64,000 bases of DNA from Ditylenchus dipsaci. Taxonomy: Eukaryota; Nematoda; Chromadorea; Rhabditida; Anguinidae. The notes below the pieces were generated by a model. That model made no database searches, was not told where the DNA came from, and was given only the letters and a program-made list of their open reading frames with translations. Shown here in pieces: positions 11,200 to 22,700 of the stretch (within the stretch, counting starts at the first letter, position 1; every line of letters starts with the position of its first letter). A program made the translations under genes and the position numbers. The DNA lies in contig SADC01000001.1 in the NCBI GenBank assembly GCA_004194705.1, positions 744,001 to 808,000 on the forward strand, in the 5' to 3' direction.

Positions 11200-12486
11200 T
11201 ACATATTGGTGTAATATTGGTGTCTAAATGCATTTTGATCAAAAGTCTTGCTCGGAATTATGTCTAAGGTATGTGGGTGTGCGCATCTCTAACCAACCAA
11301 GCTCCTGCGCTCCCGAAGGGCGCACCTCTAGGGTATTTTTTTAACCTGTGCGGTGTAATTTTTCAGGATATTTTAACTGCTATATTATGCAACCTTCAAA
11401 GTGGAATATCTCGCCCAAGACTGCTCCATAGGAAATTCGGATCGCGGTTCAATAACAAGCCCGGTTAGGGCTATCTTTTGGTATATAAAGTTCCTTCCTA
11501 AGTGACGGGGTGGTCGTGTCTTTCCCGGGTTAGCTTGATTTTTTGGATAAGCCAGCATCTGGATCCAAACACTAATGAGGTTGAGAAGTTGACAAGCGTT
11601 TTCACCTCTTTCAGTGATCATATGTTATATTGAATTTTGAGCGTCACGACATAACCATAACACGATGTTGTAGCTGGAGTAGCTCAAGATTTTGTAGTTC
11701 AAGAGGCACAAAATCTATGTTACATAATGATTTTTTATTTTTATGTGTTGATATATGGTCGTTTGAAAAAATAAGTTTCATTAAAAAATGACCGAAATTT
11801 AGAAAAAAATCTGTCACATGGCGTTTGTAGCTTTTGAGGTGCGTTACAACATAGCAAAACAATGTTGTAAAATATTTTAGTAAAATGTTGATCACTGAAA
11901 GTAATGAAAATGCTTGTTAACTCATCTCATAATGATCTCGCGAAATAATGTTTGGAGCCATATGATAACTTATCCAAGTTTGATATGCCATTTAAAAGAG
12001 GATATGCAGGGCTGCAAAATGGTATTAGAAAAAAGAGATATGATTCCAACATCGCTGAAAGATTGGGCCTTGAAAATCCGCCACGAACTTATCTTCCACC
12101 CGTTAGTAATCCAAGTCGAATAAAACTAGTAATCCTAATTATTTTATTGTTTATGTCTTCTTTTTTTCTGTCTCATGTGTCTTATCGGTACTTACAGAAG
12201 CCTATTTGATTCGGGTTTAGAAGCGAACGGGTTTCGGAAACCTGGTTTTTGGAATATTCCAGCCGTGAAAATTGCTTCTGAAATATTTTTCAAAAATCAC
12301 GCACACAAGCCTAAGGTTTCCGAAACTTATTTTAGAGGCTGAAGTAATATGAGTTGCAAAGAGCTGTTCAACTCTACTTCGCACTCCCATCCTAATAGTC
12401 ATATTGAAACAAAAACAACTTTTTACCATAATTTATTAGTACACTAATTCTATCATCAAACAATTCGAACAAAATTATATTATTAA

Positions 12487-12589
12487 TTATTCATATGCTT
12501 TTCCATCGGTCTTTTTGCAGTCGATGAGATCCTTCTCTATTTCCGCCAGCAGAAAATTCACTTTCGTCTTAAAATTAAGATGGTGCTTT
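12487..12589 (-). CDS. Terminal exon of an unrecognised gene
   Basis: Read on the minus strand, an acceptor (gcggtttcag) is followed by an open frame that includes NFKTKVNFLLAEIEKDLIDC and ends KTDGKAYE-stop (34 codons). An AATAAA-type signal lies about 50 bp beyond, at 12433-12438. The charged amphipathic composition looks like real coding sequence. No family was recognised and no upstream exon was found; to the right lies the 3.4-kb fold-back element. It could be chance. Confidence 0.4.
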
Positions 12590-12944
12590 CTGAAACCGCA
12601 TAGGTTTGCTTATCTAAGCGTCAGTAAAAATTTTGAACCATTGAATTTGGCCAAATAATTTAGCGATGCCTAAGCCATGAAACCGGCCATAAACATAGGT
12701 CAATAGTTAGCTAAAACGGCGACTGGACAAATGCAGATTTTTTCTGAAAATTTCGCGCGAAACTTTTTCTTTCGCGCGATATTGTCCATTTAAAAAGGAC
12801 TATGTACGGCAGTGATGTTTTGATTAAGCAATTCAAGGATTTTGGTGAATTTTTAAGTTAGTTGATTAGAATAGTCGATTCTAATCAAATAAGGCTTTGA
12901 TTTGAATTTGGCAAATCAGTTAAAATCAATTGATTAGAAGATTT

Positions 12945-13195
12945 GACCCTAGTATAGAATATCCACCTCCCGCCCCCCTCCCAAATATTTCCTTCTAAAA
13001 GTTAAGTAAAGACTACCCAAATTTATGTCCCAGACCCCGGAAAATATGCGTAAACTCTTTATTAGTCACAACTTCCGTACGCTGGCCTACCCAAGCCTAA
13101 GGGCTAAGCCTAAACTTGTTGTTATCAAGGGTAGTTACAGCAATTTTAAAAGGTCCGATTTGGGGGAGGGGGGGGGGGTATTCTATACTAGCGCC
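12945..13195. mobile_element. rep-C family insertion
   Basis: The left end 'ctagtatagaatatccacct' faces a G-run followed by 'ggtattctatactagcgcc' at the right. The interior has 'cctaagggctaagcctaaac'. A close copy is at 54025-54275 inside the Mutator-like element. Confidence 0.7.
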
Positions 13196-13595
13196 GAAGA
13201 TTTCAATTTTGTAATCAATAGAAATCAATTGATTTTTCGATTACATTTTCATAATCAATTCAAATCATTGAAATTTGTGTATTGATATCCGTAATCAATT
13301 CAAATCAATTCGTTATATGATTACACTTTTGTAAACAATTGACATTTATATTCAATTATATAATCAATCGCATTAAGCAAAGTTCACAGAATTTCTTTCA
13401 TAATCACATTAAACTCGCTAAGTTATTAATTAAATTTTCTTTATTATTTATTAATGCTTCAAGTCGAGATTTTGTTAAGTTTTTCAAAAGTAAATGAAAT
13501 CAATTGTAATCAAATCAATTAAGTACTTATACAGTCGCATTTTTTGCACATTTGTAAATCATGTTTAAATGACTTCTAAGTAATTTTTATATGCT

Positions 13596-13868
13596 TAAAA
13601 CGCTCTCTCCTGTTATATCCAAAACTGTTACATCTAAAAATGGTTCTAGTTTTATCAGGTTCTCGCCAAAAGTTCCAGCAAGGTTTTAGCCTTTTAAGTT
13701 CAATTTATTTATGATACAATACTTCAGGCTTTCCCTCTAATACTATATGGAAAATAACAAAATTTAAAATGAAAAGCTAGAACCGTGCTAGAACTTTTGG
13801 CGAGAACCGGATAAAACTAGAACCATTTTTAGATGTAACAGTTTTGGATATAACAGGAGAGAGCCCTT
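13596..13868. mobile_element. Fold-back MITE with GCTCTCTCC ends and 8-bp TSD
   Basis: Arms gctctctcctgttatatcca … tggatataacaggagagagc are near-perfect over more than 70 bp. The flanks carry cttaaaac on both sides; the right end has one extra C. The interior repeats 'ttctcgccaaaagttc' inverted. Non-coding. Confidence 0.7.
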
Positions 13869-14129
13869 AAAACGATTAAAAAGTTGTTTTCTGACACTTT
13901 TCCACGTAAAAAATAGATTTTTTGAAAAAAATTTTTTGGCCAAAATAAGACTTATTGCCTTGGGGGACCAAGGTGAAACACCTTGTATTAAGGTATTCTA
14001 CCGCGTTTTAGTCACTGGAACTGGGCAAAAATAGTCTCTAAATGCATTTTTGATCAAAAGTCTTGCTCGGAATTATGTCTAAGGTATGTGGGTGTGCGCA
14101 TCTTTAACCGACCAATCCCCCCTTCGGGC

Positions 14130-14885
14130 GCACCTCTTAAGGGTATTTTTTTTAACCTGTGCGGTTAGTTCACCTTGATCCTCCAAGGCAAAAAGTCAAA
14201 TTTTTGTCAAAAAAAATTTCCAATAAATCAGCTTTTAATGTAGAAAATATCGCAAAACGGCTTTTTATCGTTTTTATCACATAAAAATAACTTAGAAGAC
14301 GTCAAACGCTATTTTTGAATTAGTAAAAAAACCGGCCCGCAAAACCGAACAAGTGCCGCGATATACTAGTCACGTGTGTATTTCTAAATGATTTTGGGAT
14401 TGAGAGTCTCGATTTAGTGACAACCCTTAAAATCAGATGACGTCACAAATAAATTGCAAGCTAACTACAGTAAAACTTCTCATTAAAGGGCCATTGCCGT
14501 CCCCGACAACGAGAATTTCAAGTGTTTGAATTGGCGCGGGACAGTTCTCTTTCGTCTTTCATTTTACTCTTTTGAGTCACTCGAAGCAAGTCAAAAGAGT
14601 ACAGTGCGAGACGAAAGAGAACTGTCCCGCGCGAATTCAAACATTTGAAATCTCGTTGTCGGGGACGGCAATGGCCCTTTAACATAACTCGAAGGGACCA
14701 GTTCGAGCGTTATGTAATGAGAAGTTATGTTAATGGGAAAGTCAGTTACAAGGATTTTCTTCGAAAACCAATCAAATCGACCCGAGCAAATGTTAGGTTT
14801 ATTGTTAAGTTTATTTTAATGGAAAGTTATGATAATAATAAGTTCGAGTGTATGTCCTGAATAATAATGCAAATGTTTGCTTTCT
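14130..14885. repeat. Duplicated ~750-bp segment, copy 2
   Basis: Second copy of 8856-9601, with a TTAA MITE at 14483-14682 (ttaaagggccattgccgtcc … aatggccctttaa). It is bracketed by rep-A arms (short arm at 14030-14105, long arm at 14905-15040), so rep-A may mark the ends of a larger mobile unit. Confidence 0.8.
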
Positions 14886-15013
14886 TTCCCTTCGGGGCGC
14901 AGGGGGCTTGGTTGGTTAGAGATGCGCACACCCACATACCTTAGACGCAAATCACTCGAAAGTGACTTTGGATGCATAAAAATGTATGCATACCAGAGTT
15001 CTTTATGCGGTAG

Positions 15014-15325
15014 GCCCCAGTCAACAAAACTATGTTCAAATTCCATCTTTTGTGGTATCCAGGTACCCTTTCAGGTTGGATTGCCTTGGGGACCAAGGCA
15101 AAAAGTCAAATTTTAGTCAAAAAAATTTTTTTCAAAAAAACGATTTTTGTGTGGAAAAGTGTCAGAAAATGACTTTCTTATCGTTTTAAGCAAATAAAAG
15201 TTACTTAGGAGTCGTTTAAACATGATTTACAAATTAGTAAAAAATCCTCCAAGGCAATCCAACCTGAAAGGGTACCTGGATACCACAAAAAGATGGAATT
15301 TGAACATAGTTTTGTTGACTGGGGC
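15014..15325. mobile_element. Fold-back element with ~70-bp arms
   Basis: 'ggccccagtcaacaaaacta' at the left is mirrored by 'tagttttgttgactggggc' at the right. The arms extend through the 'ccaggtaccctttcaggttg' motif. The interior carries the rep-B phrase 'gccttggggaccaaggc'. The left arm overlaps the end of a rep-A copy. Confidence 0.65.
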
Positions 15326-16218
15326 TTAAAGCTTTGCAAAAATCATTGTGCCCGTGATTGTGCTAACGCTAAGAATGACCTTACCAGCACTAACCTCCGA
15401 TAATTCTCCCACCGGCAACAGATCTTCAACATCCTCGCACCGGTAGCGACAAAAAAATTAACTGTGTCAAAGTAGTTTTTGAAAAAATTAGGAAAACGGT
15501 GAAAGCGCCTAAATGATACAATTTAACTTCCACAACTTATCGCTGTACCTTTTTTTCATTTTTCACAACATTTGTTTCAATTTTTTGTTAGATTTAGATT
15601 GATTTCATTCGCTTTTGATTACGCACACTAAATCTTTGAGCTTAATTGATTTATTTCGATTATGAAAAGAAATTCTGTGAACTTTGCTGAATGCGATTGA
15701 TTATATAATTGAATATAAATGTCAATTGTTTACAAAGTGTAATCATATAACGAATTGATTTGAATTGATTACGGATATCAATACACAAATTTCAATGATT
15801 TGAATTGATTATGAAAATGTAATCGAAAAATCAATTGATTTCTTTTAATAACAAAATTGAAATCTTCTAATTAATTGATTTTAACTCATTTGCAAAATTC
15901 AAATAAATGCCTCATTTAATTTTCTTTTATTACATATTTGTAACCTCTTTTATAAATTTTAAAATTCCGTTAGTCAAAATTTTCTTAAATTTTTGCTATT
16001 CTAATCAAAACATCACTGATGTACGGGCGCCAAAACATCAGAATTTGTCGCGCTACATTTTCACAAAAATCTGAATTTGTCCGGTTGCCAGCAAAAACTA
16101 GCCATAGCAAAATCAGAAAAAGTTATCGAAAAAAGTTTATATAAATTAACTTATCTCTTCACGTGTAATTTTGCTTTTGCTGCAAGCATTTTTTAAAATA
16201 TTGGGTCCAGGTTTACAC

Positions 16219-16442
16219 TAGAGATGGCGAATGGGGGCGGGCGGGATAACGGGACGGGATTTTCGGCCAAAATAAAAACGGGAACGGGATTTTGAGTTAA
16301 AAAAAACGGGATCCCGGCGGGATCCCGCCCGAAAAACGGGATTTTCTTTTATCATTAATTTCACAGTAAAAGTGGCCCCAGCGCTTCAAAAGGATGTTTT
16401 TATTGAAATCCCGTACGGGATCCCGTCCCGTCGCCATCTCTA
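16219..16442. mobile_element. hAT MITE with TAGAGATGGCGA ends, perfect 8-bp TSD
   Basis: A 224-bp element bounded by tagagatggcga … tcgccatctcta and flanked by perfect gtttacac duplications (16211-16218 and 16443-16450). The interior is rich in 'cgggatcccg'. The 8-bp duplication and TAGRG-like ends fit the hAT superfamily. Decayed relatives are at 5980-6147 and 57960-58160. Confidence 0.85.
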
Positions 16443-16734
16443 GTTTACACTATGTCGAGTTTCGACTGTAATATTATTCAAATTTTGACAATACTCGTTT
16501 TTAACCCCCCATTCAAAAAAGCTATTCGGTTTCACGGGCCCCCCCGGGGGGGGGGGGGTGTGTGCTAAAACCGAGTAGCGCCTAATTTTTCTTTTATGAA
16601 AATATTCCTTAAAGCCTGTCCTCGTTTAAATTATGCACAGACTATGGAAATCATCTGCAAGCGTGAATGGCTAACCATATTATTTAAAAGTGACAGTCTT
16701 TTTTTAATGCTAAACTAAAAGCATTGTTTTAGTT

Positions 16735-19700
16735 ATGGAACAACTACGATTTATAACCGACAAGCACACAAAAAGAACTTTTGAGTTGAGAAAACTGTTA
16801 GGTGATGGGACCACTGCCAAAGTGTATGAAGCCAAAGAAACCAAAACAGAAAAAACATTTGCTTGCAAAATTATCCCGTACAAGTTCAAAGACGCAGTAA
16901 TACTAGTTTTCTTTGATTTATAATGCTAGGACTTGATTGAAAATAAACTTTAAGGCTTTACAAGAGATTGAGACACTCAAAGACCTTAAATATGAGCACA
17001 TCATCCAGATCGAGAGCTGGTTTCGAGACCATGACAACATTTATTTGTTGATGGAAATTTGCATTCACCAGTCTTTAATTGACATTATAGAACAGCGCTC
17101 TTACATCTCTGAAGATGAAGCTCGCTGTATTGTAAGACAGGTTAGTTTAACTTTTTTTTGGCTCAGATCAATATTCCGCACCTTTCGATTAAAATGCAAA
17201 CTCAATTTAGTGATAGCGCAAATAGTTTTTATCTTTTTATTTGCGCACTTTTTTCCACTTTTTTGGGTTTTTGAGCGCTCAAATTTTCGAGTCGAGCGCT
17301 TGATTCAATATTCGAAATTTTCGAGCGCTCAATTCGAAAATTCTGCCTCTTTAAAGGGGCATGCCCACGCTATAACAGGCGGGGTTCGAGCTTTGTCTAA
17401 CTCGACGCAAATGTATGTTTTGCACAGTCCATGTTGGTCATAGTGATGATGGTCACAGTGAAAAGGTCTAGTTCCTCCGAAAATGGCAAACCTCAGATTT
17501 TACTTTTGTTTAAAACTGCCTGTCTTTGCCTGTCCCTCCAATTCAGGGATTTTTTAAACATAAATACCGTATTTCTTCTAATAGTAGCCCTCTCTCTCTA
17601 ATAGTAGCCCCCCTAGGAGGGGGTTGAAAAATAGTAGCCCACGGGCTGCTATTAGAGGAAATACGGTAAATGAAAACCATGTAAAACAGACTATAAATGA
17701 TGAATTACATGCTTATTGATTCAAACTCGAAAATTGTTAGTTGCTAGCTTTAAACTATAACTGGAATTTTTTCAAGCGCTCATAGTTCAAAACCATCATT
17801 TTAATTTTTTCGAGCGCTTGGAATTCGAAAAACTTCGAATTTTCGAGCAAAAAGTTTGAAATCGAGCGCTCGGTTCGACAACTAAATATTTGATTTTTAT
17901 GGTGAAAAAGTGCAAAAAGGGGGAATGGGCACTCCTATTGAATGCTCACACAGTCAATTTTTGTTGACTGTATTTTTTTAAATCAAAAAAACTCAACGTT
18001 ACGTTGTAGGAAAACTTCTTGGGTACGTTTTGAGCTATTAAACAGTTCAGTTCAATAATTTTTCAGCGACAAGTATCATTTTTAAGCCTCAATGAGTTTT
18101 CATGCAAAATTTCACCTATTGTGCACATTCTCAAATTTTGATAATATTTTTAGTACCCAGTCGGGAGAAACTCAAAATTAAGTTGTAGAACAACTTCTTA
18201 GATACATTGAGCGGCGTGATGCAGCGCTTTATCTAATAAGATATCAATTTTAAGCCTTAAAGGAGCATGCCCGTGCGTTACACGGTGAAATTTGAATTTC
18301 CAAAAGGTGGGGACCACTTTAATCCGTAAGACCAAAAAAATTCAAATTCAAAATTTAGTTTTGTTGTAATTGCTGTTGTGTAGCAGACGTATGTTGCGCA
18401 ATTGCTGCGCAAAATTCATTATCCTGCTTGCATAGCTTATAGCTACTTCAGTGCTAACCTTGTTCTTTTTTTACGATGATCGATTTTAGCTAGAGAAATG
18501 GTGCAACGCGTGACTTATCGCCGCCGAATGTGCTACAACACCAAGTCGAATAAGACCAAGATTTCGAAGATGCCCGGAGGCAAAATTTGGTGCTCTATCG
18601 CAAGAAGATCGGCAAGGTGCTTAAGTGTGGAGATACCGGAGTTCGCCTGCATGGGTTCAGTGACGTTTCATTTCGATCAGTCTATTTAGCTTATTTTCGT
18701 GTTACAGATTTAGCCATCGCGCCCCTAGAGTTGTCAAAGCTTACGAAGCGGAAGAAGACAGTTTCACGTGCCTATGGTGGAGCTGCTGTGCGCCAGCGAA
18801 TCATTCGCGCCTTTTTGGTTGAGGAGCAGAAGATCGCCGCCAAGATTTACAAGGCCAAGATGGAAGCTGCCAAGAAGTAGGAAAAGTTTACTTTGTCTAT
18901 TCGCTTCTGTTCTGTCGTTACAGTAAATAAATTTTGTCGTTCTAAAGTGCTCACTTGTAAATTATTTTGAGATATCTTATTTTTTTTACTTATCTAAAAC
19001 TTCAAAGTTAGATCTCGGAAATTGGCTAGTTTCTTGGACCTATGCCTTGTAGCCAACTTATGTAACCAAGTTATTGTGGTAATAACTAATCAGCCGATTT
19101 GGTAATTGATTAATTGGTCTGTAGGATGCCTCGTAATTAATTTTGTACACGTGCGCTGGACTTTTGCTTAGGCGATATAGCGCCCTTCACCACCCCTAAA
19201 CTCAATTTAACTTATTGCACGAATTTGACGATCGGTTATAGTATACGGTGCAGTTACAGTTAAATTTTGATATACTTAACCCTCAATACGGTGTAACGCC
19301 CAATATAATGTACGTTTTTTATCCGGTGTGCAGGGGCTGAACTGACTGTAATGTACCCTTGATGAAGTGTATATTTTCCGAAGTTCGGTTGTATGTTGAA
19401 AAGGTAGGCTGTGCTAACAGAGTTCAAAAAATGATTTTTGGTGGCGATTAAACCGACATACATTTTGCAAATTATTTTTCATTTATTTGTACTTTATTCG
19501 AAAGTGCGATGCAAAAGGGTACATGACATTTCGCCCAGCACACAACTGTCGTGTAAAAAATCACTACTGCACCTAAAACCAATAATAACTACTTCATCTG
19601 ACCTAGGTACGGCTCTAGTAAACAATACGTTTCCATTTTCGCCTTGGTCCCCCTGTGGTTTTTTATCGAAAAACAGCTTGGTCCCCCTATTGTTTTTCAT

Positions 19701-22700
19701 GGTAATCATTAATATTATAACACCATGATGACAGGGGGACCAAGCTGTTTTTCGATAAAAAAAAACCATAGAGGGACCAAGGCAAAAAATGGAAACGTAT
19801 TGTTTACTAGAGCCAAGATCCAGGTACTACCATTTAAATCGTAGGACCTAGGTAAATAATTACCATCACTAGGATTGGACCTAGCTAGCTAAAGCCGTTG
19901 CTGACACCATTTGTTTAATGGATGAAATTTCCGGGAGTTAATGTTCGTGTCCTTATCCTTCATCTTATCTTTCATCCCGAACCCACATAATAAGTACATA
20001 TATACCCTGAAATAACCCGAAAATATAGAATTTGAGCAAACTTTTGTTAGCTGGGTCTTATCGAATAAAAAAATTCTTGCATGACCAATTGTTTTAAATA
20101 GAAGATAACACCTATGCTCGGTTCTGCACAATGTGATGGAATTTTACATTTAAAATTACACACAACGCATGAAAATTTCGGAGAGAAGAGATGTCAAAAA
20201 AGCAGAGTTAGGCCGAGTAATAAGCAGAAAAAGCTAAGCATTGAAAAATTTGCGCAGCAATTGCGCAACATACGTCTGCTACACAACAGCAATTACAACA
20301 AAACTAAATTTTGAATTTGAATTTTTTGGTCTTACAGATTAAAGTGGTCCCCACCAGTGTTCTCAATAGTCAGAGGCAGAATGGAAAGTCAGAATGCAAT
20401 TCAAAAATTCTGACAGTCAGAAAGCGCGGGAAATTATTCTGACTGTCAGACTCTTTCTGACTCTCAGAAATGACGATCAGACAGGGAAAAAACAGCGTGA
20501 TCTGATCGATTTTTTTTCTGACTCTCATTTCTGACAGTCAGAATAATTTCCCGCGCTTTCTGACTGTCAGAATTTTTGAATTTCATTCTGACTTTCCATT
20601 CTGCCTCTGACTATTGAGAACACTGGTCCCCACCTTTTGGAAATTCAAATTTCACCGTGTAACGCACGGCATGCTTCTTGAAAGTCATAGTTCAAATTTA
20701 CAAAAATAACACCGGCGTCTGAAAAGCAGTAAATTTTACTAGGTGCCGAACCACATAGACGACCATGGTTATTGAGTCCTTATGTTCATAGCACATAAAT
20801 ACGACCAGTGGACATTTGCTGCCTTAATCGAGACGCACTTAAAAGAACGTTACAGGCGCCTGTAAGGCGCCCGTCCACCTTGTTTTATTATTGAACATGG
20901 AGATCAAGGTGACTAATGTGATTATAACGAGTGTGATCACAATGATCACCATAATTATAAATAAAGAATCTACGTATTCAAAATATCACCTTGATGACCA
21001 TATTCAACAAATAAAAATTTAAAAATACAGTTAACAAAAATGGACTGTGTGAGTATTCAATAGAAGTTCCATTTTATTTTAAATATATTTGAAAAAATCA
21101 GCTCTCGATTGTGATCATATGGCTATCTTGTTGGCCGATTGTTTGATTTGCCTGGGTACCTTTTTCTTTGGCTTGTGATTAGGCGCAGGGTAGGCCACCG
21201 TAGATTAGGACGGACTCTATCAATAGGTCCTGACGGTCTAACCCGCCTCTCTAAGCGCAAGCACGTTATAAAACCGGACCAGCACAAAAACAATGAAAGT
21301 TTTGAGACACTCTATTATTTCAAACACAGCTTTTAACTAATTATTTTAAGATTCTTTTGGATGTAAATATATGCATGAAAGAAACATTATCCACCATGAT
21401 CTCAAGCTGAACAATATTTTCCTTGAAGAAACCATGGAAATAAAAATAGGAGATTTCGGGCTCGCAGCCTACGAACACGACAATGTAATTGATGTGGTTG
21501 GCACTCCAAATTACTTGGCTCCAGAGGTTTTTGCAATCTTTTTACGACCAATTTAAGTAAGGAAAATTAGGTCATAGACAAGGAAAGGCACACGACCAAG
21601 GTTGACATTTGGCAGTTGGCGTCATTTTGTATTTTCTATTGGTTGGCTGCGCTCCTTTTGAGAACGAGACTTACGAGGTAACTATTTTCGCAACAGTCAA
21701 CGCTGGATTTAACGGCACCCTAAGAGTTTGTTCCCACTCAAGTAAGACACCTTTTCACATTGATTTTTGAAAACTTCTGGCTAAATATTTCCGATCGCTA
21801 TACAAAAAATTTCGGTATCTAATGTGGAAAACGCGGTTTTTGCTTGCTTCCCCTGTAGTTTGAGCCTTGTCCATCCAGAGGCCATCCACAGACCCAAACC
21901 ACAGGGGGGGGGCCGAGAAAAAATCGTGTTTTTCACATTATATACCAGAAGATTATCATAAACAACTGAATTGTTCGCAATTCAGCCTATATAAAAAAAT
22001 ATGGCCAGTGTGCACAGATCGAAAATTGCAAAATTTTCAATTGTGTCTCAAAAAGCAGATATTAGAGCAGAGAAATCACGAAATTTCTTTATAAATCAGG
22101 ACATCTATGAACCCTGATGGATGGAGCACACGAATTCCTGATTTTCGACGATTAAAAAGCAGGATTTCAATCCCGAAATCAGGTAATTCCTGGTAAATCA
22201 GAATATCTGTGCATCCTGGTCATGGCCGTTCGTTTTTAACATTCTGCGTTAAACATCTTTTCTCTGCAAAAATGCAAAAAATTCAATCTAACCACACCCT
22301 TCCGTCAAAAAATGTCGTTAAATAGAGTTCTTGCTTTTTCGCAGAGAAGAATCTCAAGTTTTTAAAAATAATTATCAAAATCGGAATGCTTGCGATATCT
22401 GGGACTAGACTATCAAAACACAGTTGTCGAAAAAATTGAAAAAAGCGAGGTAAAAAAGGTGTCGGAAGTAACTTTTGGGGTGTCGTTAAATCGAGCATCC
22501 ATTGTAAGTAATTATTTTTTTAACATGATGCTCTTTTTTTGCAGGACACATGCCAGCGAATCAAAAATTGTGACTACAAAATTCCTAACCACGTTGGTAA
22601 AAATGCCAGAGATCTAATCAAATGCATTCTCAGAAAGAATCCAACAGAGCGTCCTACAGCTGCGGAAATTCTCGAAATGCCTTTTTTCCGTCAAGGTGTT

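Larger units (their letters stand above)
10435..12105. mobile_element. 1.67-kb nested palindrome, mariner-like TAACGGGTGG ends
   Basis: Outer ends taacgggtggaagataagtt and aacttatcttccacccgtta continue as ~100-bp TIRs. Inside them a second inverted pair (10570-10742 with 11350-11530) and a third (10757-10880 with 11090-11199) are stacked symmetrically around about 11000. The same outer family makes the 49732-50526 palindrome. The TA next to the ends suggests a Tc1/mariner-type target site. No transposase is visible. Confidence 0.65.
12703..16108. mobile_element. 3.4-kb fold-back element with long AT-rich arms
   Basis: The outer left sequence (ttagctaaaacggcgactgg … cagtgatgttttgatta) is mirrored at the right (taatcaaaacatcactg … gccatagc). 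Farther in, the 'aatcaattgattt'-rich stretch at 13195-13520 mirrors 15590-15850. Newer elements are inserted within it: rep-C at 12945-13195, a GCTCTCTCC element at 13596-13868, and the duplicated segment and rep-A arms at 14030-15040. No transposase frame survives. Confidence 0.6.
18261..20675. mobile_element. Inverted-repeat unit enclosing the eL34 gene
   Basis: The left arm 18261-18412 (aggagcatgcccgtgcgtta … ttgcgcaattgctgcgcaaa) is mirrored at 20248-20675. The right arm is split by a 271-bp hAT MITE (20355-20625); with that removed, the arms are ~150 bp and nearly identical. Each arm is not self-complementary, so this is not simply two MITEs in opposite orientation. The outer ends resemble the TTAA-family end ttaaaggagcatgc (compare 26154-26397). 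The interior holds the eL34 gene and a fold-back at 19611-19814. No transposase is seen. Confidence 0.6.
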
